Shown piece after piece: positions 1 to 5,225 of a stretch of 13,290 nt of DNA (position 1 is its first letter; each line of letters begins with the position of its first letter). The notes beneath the pieces are model-generated. The model did not search any database. It was given only the letters and a program-made list of their open reading frames with translations, and was not told the origin of the DNA. The position numbers and the translations under genes were made by a program. Source of the stretch: an uncultured Gammaproteobacteria bacterium (GTDB lineage Bacteria > Pseudomonadota > Gammaproteobacteria > SZUA-140); the NCBI GenBank assembly GCA_945788675.1, contig CALZMY010000119.1, positions 1 through 13,290 on the forward strand, written 5' to 3'.

Positions 1-121
1 AACCACTGCTGACGACAGCACGTACATTCTTTTCAATATCCTGTTGTAACACCTGTGCGCCCTGTGGCAGCGCATCTGAGATGCGCCTGGTGAACTCTTC
101 TATTGTCTTGGCGTCAATCAT
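1..121 (-). CDS. ubiK: UbiK (YqiC/BMFP family) ubiquinone biosynthesis accessory factor, N-terminal part
   Basis: Only the first 40 codons are present; the gene runs off the left edge and its C-terminal half is not visible. The peptide starts MIDAKTIEEFTRRISDALP and continues with an amphipathic helix (QVLQQDIEKNVRAVV), the typical N-terminus of the small UbiK/YqiC coiled-coil proteins. Family members help the UbiJ-UbiK lipid-binding complex in aerobic ubiquinone synthesis and can associate with membranes. The ATG at 121 is preceded by AGGA in a suitable position. The gene is divergent from glnK-amtB, an arrangement known from Pseudomonas, which supports the call. The full family length is roughly 80 to 110 residues, so about half is missing. 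Confidence 0.85.
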   Translation of the reverse strand, partial: MIDAKTIEEFTRRISDALPQGAQVLQQDIEKNVRAVVSSG

Positions 122-174
122 GATTATTCCTGCTGAGCGGTAGCCTCACCCACGGTGGCATGGCAGCATCCGCG

Positions 175-204
175 ATTATATATAAGGGCCTGGGAGCCTG
201 TTAG
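175..204 (-). promoter_or_regulatory. Candidate sigma-70 promoter for ubiK
   Basis: Read on the minus strand, a perfect -10 hexamer TATAAT (175-180) lies 18 bp downstream of CTAACA (199-204), which matches TTGACA at four of six positions. Transcription would start near 168, leaving a leader of about 47 nt before the ubiK ATG. This is a motif match only. Confidence 0.45.
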
Positions 205-264
205 GCCTCCTAGTGTACGCAATTTCCCACAGATTTCACCCCCCTCCTGCTCTCATTGCCACTT

Positions 265-281
265 CGCACCAATCCGGTGCA
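265..281 (+). promoter_or_regulatory. NtrC (GlnG) enhancer site, strong candidate
   Basis: The sequence CGCACCAATCCGGTGCA matches the NtrC consensus TGCACYA-N3-TGGTGCA at all but two positions, and the two differences are symmetric about the centre at 273. The centre lies about 130 bp upstream of the predicted sigma-54 start site, within the usual range for an NtrC enhancer. Confidence 0.7.
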
Positions 282-298
282 TCACTTCTCACAAAACA

Positions 299-314
299 TT
301 CACTACTGGTGCAA
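299..314 (+). promoter_or_regulatory. Possible second, weaker NtrC-like dyad
   Basis: The right arm TGGTGCA (307-313) is a perfect NtrC half-site, but the left arm is degenerate and the CAC/GTG spacing is two bases shorter than in the consensus. Its centre near 306 is 33 bp from that of the first site, about three helical turns, matching the paired same-face sites seen at other NtrC promoters. It may be a half-site occupied cooperatively. Confidence 0.35.
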
Positions 315-377
315 CGCTACCAGTCAAAAGCACTAAAAAATAAGATATCTACATGTTTTTAAATGAATTAGCCAGTC

Positions 378-394
378 TGGCACGGGGCGTGCAA
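378..394 (+). promoter_or_regulatory. Sigma-54 (RpoN) promoter of glnK-amtB
   Basis: TGGCACGGGGCGTGCAA matches the -24/-12 consensus TGGCACG-N4-TTGCW with one change (G for the first T of the -12 block). The invariant GG (379-380) and GC (391-392) have the required 10-bp spacing. Transcription should start near 403-405, about 100 nt before the glnK start codon. With the NtrC-type site upstream, this implies induction under nitrogen limitation. Confidence 0.85.
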
Positions 395-505
395 AAGACC
401 GGGAGTATTGAATTTATTTTTTCTGCCCGCGCACCAATAACGCGATGGCAGGGGCTCAATTTCTCGAGTGATCGGGATAACTTATGTATAAAAGGGGGAA
501 AAGTT

Positions 506-844
506 ATGAAGCTTGTCAGCGCAATAATCAAACCATTCAAACTCGATGATGCACGTGAAGCATTGTCTGAAATTGGCGTACAGGGAATTACTGTCACCGA
601 GGTCAAAGGATTTGGCCGTCAGAAGGGGCACACTGAACTTTATCGCGGCGCAGAATATGTCGTCGATTTCCTGCCTAAGGTCAAGATTGAAATCGCGGTT
701 GCTGACGATCTGCTGGACCAGGTGATCGAAGCGCTATCGAAATCAGCCCAGACCGGCAAGATCGGCGACGGCAAAATCTTTGTCTATGCGCTGGAACAGG
801 CGATCCGCATCCGTACCGGTGAGACCGGTAATGAAGCACTGTAA
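506..844 (+). CDS. glnK: Nitrogen regulatory protein P-II, GlnK type
   Basis: PII signal-transduction protein, a cytoplasmic trimer that binds ATP/ADP and 2-oxoglutarate and plugs the AmtB ammonium channel when nitrogen is sufficient. Starting at the ATG at 506 the product is 112 residues, the standard PII length. It begins MKLVSAIIKPFKLDDAREAL. The T-loop carries RGAEYVVDF with Tyr51, the uridylylation site, and the B-loop TGKIGDGKIFV lies at 83-93. A strong Shine-Dalgarno (AAAGGGGGAA, 491-500) fixes this start. The frame is open back to an ATG at 353, but that would add 51 unrelated residues and overlap the sigma-54 promoter. Named glnK rather than glnB because amtB follows directly (52-bp gap) and the promoter is of sigma-54/NtrC type. 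Confidence 0.95.
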   Translation: MKLVSAIIKPFKLDDAREALSEIGVQGITVTEVKGFGRQKGHTELYRGAEYVVDFLPKVKIEIAVADDLLDQVIEALSKSAQTGKIGDGKIFVYALEQAIRIRTGETGNEAL

Positions 845-896
845 CGCTCAGCTCTAATCTTTATTTGTTGGTCTCTATTTCTGGAGGATGTAAATC

Positions 897-2168
897 GTGG
901 AAGCAATCACCGAAGTAAAATACGCAATCGATACCTTTTATTTTCTGGTATGCGGTGCGCTGGTCATGTGGATGGCCGCCGGCTTTACCATGCTGGAAGC
1001 AGGTATGGTTCGTGCAAAAAATACTACCGAAATTTTAACTAAAAATATCACGCTCTATTCAATCGCCTGTCTCATGTACCTATTGATGGGTTACGGCATT
1101 ATGTATCCTGGCGATGCCGCCTCCAGTAGCTTCTGGCCTGGGCTTCATGGCATTCTGGGCAGCAGCGACAATAGCGCGGCTGATGTGTTGGCGAGTGGCG
1201 GCGACATCTACTACTCCAAACTCTCTGACTTTTTCTTCCAGGTGGTGTTTGTCGCTACCGCGATGTCGATCGTCTCGGGTGCCGTTGCAGAACGCATGAA
1301 GCTGTGGGCCTTCCTCGCCTTCTGCGTGGTGATGACCGGCTTCATCTACCCCGTGCAGGGCTTCTGGAACTGGGGTGGTGGCTTCCTGACTGCTGACGGC
1401 GGTGTCGGCTATGTCGATTTTGCTGGTTCTGGTACGGTCCATCTGGCAGGTGCTGCTGCAGCGCTCGCGGGTGTATTGCTGCTGGGTGCTCGTAAAGGCA
1501 AATATGGCCCCAATGGCCAGATCAACCCCATCACCGGTGCCAACATGCCACTGGCGACCCTCGGGACTTTTATCCTGTGGCTCGGCTGGTTCGGTTTCAA
1601 CGGTGGTTCAGAATTGAAGCTTTCTGATGTCGGAGAAGCGAATGCCGTTGCTAAAGTCTTCGTAAACACTAACGCTGCTGCTGCAGGCGGTGTGATCGCG
1701 GCACTGCTCACCGCGCGCCTGATGTTTGGTAAGGCCGATCTGACGATGGTACTTAACGGTGCGCTCGCCGGACTGGTCGCGATCACCGCGCAGCCGCTTG
1801 ACCCAAGCCCAATGCTGGCCACCGTCATCGGTGCCATCGGTGGCGTACTGGTCGTCTTCTCAATCCTCGGTCTGGACAAGATGAAGATTGATGATCCAGT
1901 CGGTGCGATCTCGGTGCATGGTGTGGTCGGTATCTGGGGTGTCATGGCGGTAATCCTGTCAAATGCCGATGCTACCTTTATGGGACAGCTGACCGGTGTC
2001 GGTGTAATCTTTGGCTGGGTATTCGTGACAAGCCTGATCACCTGGGCGATCATCAAGGCTGTGATGGGCGTTCGTGTCAGCGAAGAAGAAGAGTATCAGG
2101 GGCTGGATATTACAGACTGCGGTCTTGAGGCCTACCCTGAATTTACTGGTTCACATGGTCACAACTAA
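897..2168 (+). CDS. amtB: Ammonium transporter AmtB
   Basis: Inner-membrane Amt/Rh/MEP channel that takes up ammonium; 423 residues from a GTG start with GGAGG at 883-887. It contains the twin-histidine pore pair (His182 in GTVHLAGA, His341 in ISVHGVVG) and Asp174 eight residues before the first His, the spacing of the D160/H168 pair in E. coli AmtB. WNWGGGFL (158-164) and WFGFNGGSE (231-239) are Amt family blocks. The first membrane helix begins near residue 12 and no cleavable signal peptide is apparent. The cytoplasmic tail (from about 393, VSEEEEYQGLDITDCGLEAY) has the conserved form that contacts the GlnK T-loop. It is second in the glnK operon and should share its NtrC/sigma-54 control. 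Confidence 0.97.
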   Translation: MEAITEVKYAIDTFYFLVCGALVMWMAAGFTMLEAGMVRAKNTTEILTKNITLYSIACLMYLLMGYGIMYPGDAASSSFWPGLHGILGSSDNSAADVLASGGDIYYSKLSDFFFQVVFVATAMSIVSGAVAERMKLWAFLAFCVVMTGFIYPVQGFWNWGGGFLTADGGVGYVDFAGSGTVHLAGAAAALAGVLLLGARKGKYGPNGQINPITGANMPLATLGTFILWLGWFGFNGGSELKLSDVGEANAVAKVFVNTNAAAAGGVIAALLTARLMFGKADLTMVLNGALAGLVAITAQPLDPSPMLATVIGAIGGVLVVFSILGLDKMKIDDPVGAISVHGVVGIWGVMAVILSNADATFMGQLTGVGVIFGWVFVTSLITWAIIKAVMGVRVSEEEEYQGLDITDCGLEAYPEFTGSHGHN

Positions 2169-2196
2169 GACCCAACCAGTCATGTAGCAATCAACA

Positions 2197-2222
2197 GGGG
2201 CGCTTTTAGCGCCCCTTTTTTT
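2197..2222 (+). terminator. Intrinsic terminator of glnK-amtB
   Basis: A perfect 8-bp stem, GGGGCGCT (2197-2204) with AGCGCCCC (2208-2215), closes a TTT loop and is followed by seven T residues (2216-2222). It begins 28 bp after the amtB stop and separates the nitrogen operon from the ABC transporter genes. Confidence 0.95.
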
Positions 2223-2275
2223 ATCCGTGAAATGACTATCTAAACTCAACACGCCATTTATAGTGATGCGTTATT

Positions 2276-2292
2276 CGACCGGTCGTTATACT
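2276..2292 (+). promoter_or_regulatory. Possible -10 element with adjoining palindrome upstream of fetA
   Basis: TATACT (2287-2292) resembles a sigma-70 -10 hexamer. One base upstream is a perfect 10-bp palindrome, CGACCGGTCG (2276-2285), which could be an operator. No good -35 is visible at the right distance, so the promoter may be activator-dependent or this may be chance. Confidence 0.3.
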
Positions 2293-2315
2293 ATATCGCC
2301 AATATCGGGAGATCT

Positions 2316-2945
2316 GTGCTGAGTCGCCTGCAACTAAAAAATATTACGACACACCACGTCGGCCCAGTAGACCTGACGGTTGCAGCAGGGACCTCTATCT
2401 CATTACGTGGCAGTTCAGGCAGCGGCAAGAGTCTGTTGTTGCGTGCAATCGCAGACCTTGACCCGCATCACGGCGAGGTACTACTCGATGAAGTGGCCTG
2501 CCTGAAATATAGCGGTTCACAGTGGCGCCAGCTGGTTGGCTACCTGCCTGCCGTCAGCCAATGGTGGGGTGATAACGTACGCGAACATTTTAATGATGAT
2601 ATCGATCACCCATTACTCTCAATATGGCTAAAGATCCTGCAACTGAGCGGTAATATTCTTGATGCGCCGACAGCGACCCTCTCCAGCGGAGAACGTCAAC
2701 GACTCGCACTGTTAAGAATGCTCGCAAACAAACCACAGGTATTGCTACTGGATGAGCCGACGGCGAGTCTCGACCCGGAAAACGCACGCTGTGTCGAAAC
2801 ACTCATTGCTGACTACCAGTCACAGCACCACTGTGCGATCATCTGGGTCAGTCATGACCCGCAACAGTGCCAACGTGTCGCCACGCGCCATTATGTCATC
2901 GAGCAGGGAAAACTGCTGTTGCAGGCGGAGGGCACATGGAATTAA
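2316..2945 (+). CDS. fetA: ABC transporter ATP-binding protein, FetA/YbbL-like
   Basis: Cytoplasmic ATPase subunit, 209 residues from GTG with GGGAG at 2307-2311. Walker A is GSSGSGKS (32-39), the ABC signature LSSGE (122-126), Walker B VLLLDEP (142-148), the D-loop SLD (151-153) and the H-loop His180. The partner overlapping its 3' end is a UPF0014 (FetB/YbbM) membrane protein. In E. coli FetAB is linked to iron export and resistance to oxidative stress; the substrate here is inferred from homology only. Oddly, where a Q-loop glutamine is expected after VGY the sequence reads LPAVSQWWG: the aligned residue is Ala79, with a Gln three positions later. The gene has its own leader downstream of the amtB terminator. 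Confidence 0.85.
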   Translation: MLSRLQLKNITTHHVGPVDLTVAAGTSISLRGSSGSGKSLLLRAIADLDPHHGEVLLDEVACLKYSGSQWRQLVGYLPAVSQWWGDNVREHFNDDIDHPLLSIWLKILQLSGNILDAPTATLSSGERQRLALLRMLANKPQVLLLDEPTASLDPENARCVETLIADYQSQHHCAIIWVSHDPQQCQRVATRHYVIEQGKLLLQAEGTWN

Positions 2946-3739
2946 TTACGCTCTCGCCATGGGATTTATCTCTGGCCGCTCTGTTAATCATGGCACTGGC
3001 ACTGCTCTCATTTCAGATGCAGCTCGGCCTCAGTCGCTCGATCATCATCGCCGCACTGCGCACGGTGATCCAGTTGATGATGATCGGCCTGGTATTGAAA
3101 CTGTTATTTGCGACCACCCACCCCGGCTGGATCATTTTTATAGCCATCATCATGCTGCTTGCCGCTGGGCGCGAAGTGATGGTACGCCAGCAACGCCGCT
3201 TTGCAGGTATCCAGAGCTTTGCCCTCGGCACACTATCACTCTTTATCTCGACGGTTGTGGTGACAGTGCTGGTACTGACCGTGGTGATCTCTGCCGATCC
3301 CTGGTACACCCCCCAGTATGCCATCCCACTACTGGGAATGATGTTTGGCAACACCATGAACGGCATCGCTTTAGGGCTCGACCGCCTGACACAGACCGCA
3401 TGGCAGCAGCGCGACGTCATCGAAGCTCGCCTGATTTTAGGGCAAGCACCTCAACAAGCAATTGGCGATATCCGCCGCGAAAGCATCCGCAGCGGCATGA
3501 TTCCGATCATCAACGCCATGGCGGTGGCTGGCATCGTGAGCCTGCCGGGGATGATGACCGGCCAGATCCTTGCCGGTGCAAACCCGATGGACGCGGTTAG
3601 CTATCAGATCCTGATAATGTTCATGGTGACGACCGGTACTGGCGTAGGGACTATCTTCGCGGTTGCGATGGCATCACGGCATCTATTCGATAAGCGTGAA
3701 CGCCTACGTCTCGATCGCTTACAAAAGGCTATTGTCTGA
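2936..3739 (+). CDS. fetB: UPF0014 membrane permease, FetB/YbbM-like
   Basis: Integral membrane subunit of the FetAB-type transporter, 267 residues, close to the 259 of E. coli FetB. The ATG at 2936 lies inside the end of fetA (10-bp overlap) behind GGAGGG (2927-2932); an in-frame start at 2867 would add 23 residues that look like out-of-frame fetA. Several hydrophobic stretches (about 11-30, 36-57, 65-77, 95-120) are followed by the family blocks PLLGMMFGNTMNGIALGLDR (131-150) and SLPGMMTGQILAGANP (202-217), then a hydrophobic stretch (222-246) and a basic tail. The overlap implies translational coupling with fetA. Confidence 0.88.
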   Translation: MELITLSPWDLSLAALLIMALALLSFQMQLGLSRSIIIAALRTVIQLMMIGLVLKLLFATTHPGWIIFIAIIMLLAAGREVMVRQQRRFAGIQSFALGTLSLFISTVVVTVLVLTVVISADPWYTPQYAIPLLGMMFGNTMNGIALGLDRLTQTAWQQRDVIEARLILGQAPQQAIGDIRRESIRSGMIPIINAMAVAGIVSLPGMMTGQILAGANPMDAVSYQILIMFMVTTGTGVGTIFAVAMASRHLFDKRERLRLDRLQKAIV

Positions 3740-3757
3740 GTATAGAATGCCGATAAA

Positions 3758-3781
3758 CTAATTATTCCACTCAATAATTAG
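3758..3781. repeat. AT-rich perfect inverted repeat before the DUF4124 gene
   Basis: CTAATTATT (3758-3766) and AATAATTAG (3773-3781) form a perfect 9-bp stem around the 6-base loop CCACTC. It lies between the fetB stop and the ribosome site of the next gene. There is no T-run, so it is a poor terminator; an operator or an mRNA hairpin next to the ribosome site are alternatives. Confidence 0.5.
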
Positions 3782-3794
3782 AGAAGATTCAAGC

Positions 3795-4244
3795 ATGTTA
3801 CGAGCAACAAATGGTTTAGCTGTGGTGCTTTGCAGCCTGTTATTATTGACCGCACTGGATGCGACTGCGGCTCGTTTTTACAAATCTATCGACGAAAATG
3901 GCAAAGTCATCTTCAGCGATCGCCCGGCAAGTGCAACGGCGGAACAGATCGAGGTAAAAGTTTTTACCCCTGATGTGCCTCCCCCTGCCGCCCCTACCGC
4001 CAAAAAACCCGATGCAGAGGCTAAAAAGGGCGATGAAGAGAAAAATGCTAAAGAAGACCTGAAGGCACTACAGGCGACACGTGATGAAAACTGCAAGCAG
4101 TCAAAGGAACGTCTGCAAAAACTACAGACCATCAGCCGGCTCTATACCGAAGATAAACAGGGAAATCGCACTTACATCTCTGATAAAGACCGTGTTAAAC
4201 AGCTCGCAGATGCGCGCGCCTCGATCAAGGAGTGGTGTAAGTAA
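3795..4244 (+). CDS. DUF4124 domain-containing secreted protein
   Basis: 149 residues. An N-terminal signal peptide is evident: hydrophobic core VVLCSLLLL at about 10-18 and a likely cut after ATA at 23-25. The DUF4124 core follows: RFYKSIDENGKVIFSDRPA (27-45), a short two-strand module common in proteobacterial envelope proteins. Next come a Pro/Ala-rich linker (about 58-67) and a charged Lys/Glu-rich helical stretch (68-115) that may be coiled coil. The C-terminal part (RLYTEDKQGNRTYISDKDR) is shared by many DUF4124 proteins and ends in Cys148-Lys149. GAGAAG sits 8 bp upstream of the ATG. The protein should be periplasmic; its function is not known. Confidence 0.85.
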   Translation: MLRATNGLAVVLCSLLLLTALDATAARFYKSIDENGKVIFSDRPASATAEQIEVKVFTPDVPPPAAPTAKKPDAEAKKGDEEKNAKEDLKALQATRDENCKQSKERLQKLQTISRLYTEDKQGNRTYISDKDRVKQLADARASIKEWCK

Positions 4245-4322
4245 CGACCGCTTTCACATAGGCCGAAACGCGGCCAATCCTATATACTACTGCCTGAAAC
4301 CATCAATTCAGGGATATCAACA

Positions 4323-4748
4323 ATGCTGTGGGTCAAAGCCTTCCATGTCATCTTCATGGTTACCTGGTTTGCCGCGTTATTCTATCTACCGCGGCTCTTC
4401 GTCTATCACGCAATGAGCAACGATGCGATCAGCAACGACCGCTTCAAGGTGATGGAACGTAAACTCTACTTCGGCATCATGACCCCCGGGGCAGTGCTAA
4501 CCACCATTTTCGGCCTGTGGCTGTTGTTCGACTACGGCTGGGCCCTTTACGCCAGCATGGGGTGGCTGCACCTCAAGCTGCTCATTGTCGCGATCCTGAT
4601 TGGCTACCACTTCTACTGCGGCAAAATCGTCAAAGCGTTCAAACAGGACCGCAACCAGCGTGGCCACGTCTTCTATCGATGGTTCAATGAGTTGCCGGTT
4701 TTGTTGTTAGTGGCGGTCATCATTCTGGTCACCGTCAAGCCTTTCTAA
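4323..4748 (+). CDS. hemJ: HemJ-type protoporphyrinogen IX oxidase
   Basis: Inner-membrane enzyme that oxidises protoporphyrinogen IX to protoporphyrin IX, the penultimate step of haem synthesis; 141 residues, normal for HemJ (UPF0093). The start MLWVKAFHVIFMVTWFAALF contains the conserved His8. YLPRLFVYH (21-29), the membrane segment TPGAVLTTIFGLWLL (54-68), WLHLKLL with His83 and Lys85 (81-87), and RWFNELPVLLL (119-129) are all family landmarks. Four membrane helices are expected. AGGGA lies 8 bp before the ATG. It follows the DUF4124 gene by 78 bp in the same direction; that gap contains a small GC hairpin (4261-4275) and a TATACT box (4283-4288), so hemJ may have its own promoter. No other haem gene is nearby. 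Confidence 0.92.
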   Translation: MLWVKAFHVIFMVTWFAALFYLPRLFVYHAMSNDAISNDRFKVMERKLYFGIMTPGAVLTTIFGLWLLFDYGWALYASMGWLHLKLLIVAILIGYHFYCGKIVKAFKQDRNQRGHVFYRWFNELPVLLLVAVIILVTVKPF

Positions 4749-4889
4749 CCGGGCTATTACAGAGGGTACCCTCCCACTACATGAGCAGATAGTTCACTAC
4801 TAATTACAAACAGTTACGCGAGTTGAATGACACCAATCACGCCTATCTCTATAAGCTGACAGCAATTTTTTCATGTCAACCAGAAAATC

Positions 4890-5101
4890 TTATACACAGT
4901 TTTTTTTTGGTCGTAAATTTTCCACAGTAGCCCCTTTAAACTATCCATACAATCGGCAATAAAACATTAACTCATTGTTTTTAAAAAAATTAATATGATC
5001 GATTAATTTTTAACCAATTTGACACAAAGCCAATAAAAACGAGGCTTTCGCCATGATTACTCCAATTCTTCCACAGAGTTATCCACAGCTTTTGTGGATA
5101 A
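4890..5101. promoter_or_regulatory. Cluster of four DnaA-box-like 9-mers
   Basis: On the plus strand: TTATACACA (4890-4898), TTTTCCACA (4918-4926) and the perfect R-box TTATCCACA (5079-5087). On the minus strand another perfect TTATCCACA is read from TGTGGATAA (5093-5101), facing the previous one with 5 bp between them. All four fit TTWTNCACA. A weaker match, TCTTCCACA, lies at 5067-5075. Such clusters occur in replication origins, in DnaA-titrating or DnaA-reactivating loci, and in DnaA-controlled promoters; sequence alone does not decide which. Confidence 0.65.
4985..5011. repeat. AT inverted repeat inside the DnaA-box region
   Basis: AAAAATTAAT (4985-4994) and ATTAATTTTT (5002-5011) are perfect complements around the 7-base centre ATGATCG. 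With its flanks (about 4964-5014) this is the most AT-rich stretch of the gap and the best candidate for an easily melted DNA segment, flanked on both sides by DnaA-like boxes. Confidence 0.6.
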
Positions 5102-5225
5102 TCGCTTATTTTCTTTTATCACAATGAGTTATCAATTTTAACTAGATTCCTCTTAATATCTAGACGATAATTTGACTCGGCGCGACCATGGGCACCTGAC
5201 GGTGAACATGGTAGAGTCCTGCGCC

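Larger units (their letters stand above)
122..505. other. Divergent intergenic region between ubiK and glnK
   Basis: This 384-bp gap holds no convincing gene. A short ORF at 155-343 has no ribosome site and no recognisable family. The left part holds the candidate ubiK promoter. The middle part (about 260-325) holds an NtrC-like site, a weaker second dyad, and an inverted repeat ACTGGT-N8-ACCAGT (305-324). The right part holds the sigma-54 promoter and a leader of about 100 nt in front of glnK. The order of enhancer, spacer and -24/-12 element is that of nitrogen-regulated genes. Confidence 0.75.
4749..5225. other. AT-rich intergenic region between hemJ and priA
   Basis: About 480 bp with no supportable gene. 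It opens with a perfect 12-bp palindrome GAGGGTACCCTC (4762-4773) that has no loop and no T-run. From about 4860 to 5160 it becomes strongly AT-rich and contains four DnaA-box-like 9-mers, a long AT inverted repeat, a run of nine T (4900-4908) and one GATC (4997-5000). This looks more like a protein-binding control region or replication-related locus than an ordinary promoter. Confidence 0.7.

Noticed and set aside
155..343. 62-codon ORF upstream of glnK
   Set aside because: No ribosome site, low-complexity composition, and it covers the NtrC-like sites; it is best explained as chance.
353..505. In-frame N-terminal extension of glnK by 51 codons
   Set aside because: It overlaps the sigma-54 promoter, lacks a ribosome site, has no resemblance to PII proteins, and would exceed the standard 112-residue length.
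1409..2056. 215-codon ORF antisense to amtB
   Set aside because: It is the complement of a strongly conserved gene, with composition driven by amtB codons and no recognisable domain.
2752..3600. Long plus-strand ORF overlapping fetA and fetB in another frame
   Set aside because: Rich in Arg, His and Pro with no family resemblance; it is a shadow of the two real genes.
4762..4773. Palindrome GAGGGTACCCTC after hemJ as a terminator
   Set aside because: There is no loop and no T-run; it is mentioned only in the intergenic entry.
5019..5024. Perfect TTGACA hexamer upstream of priA
   Set aside because: No acceptable -10 hexamer lies 16 to 18 bp downstream, so it is not listed as a promoter.
5172..5225. 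TTG start at 5172 for priA
   Set aside because: It would add 18 residues not seen in PriA proteins; later ATG codons fit the family better, though none has a strong ribosome site.
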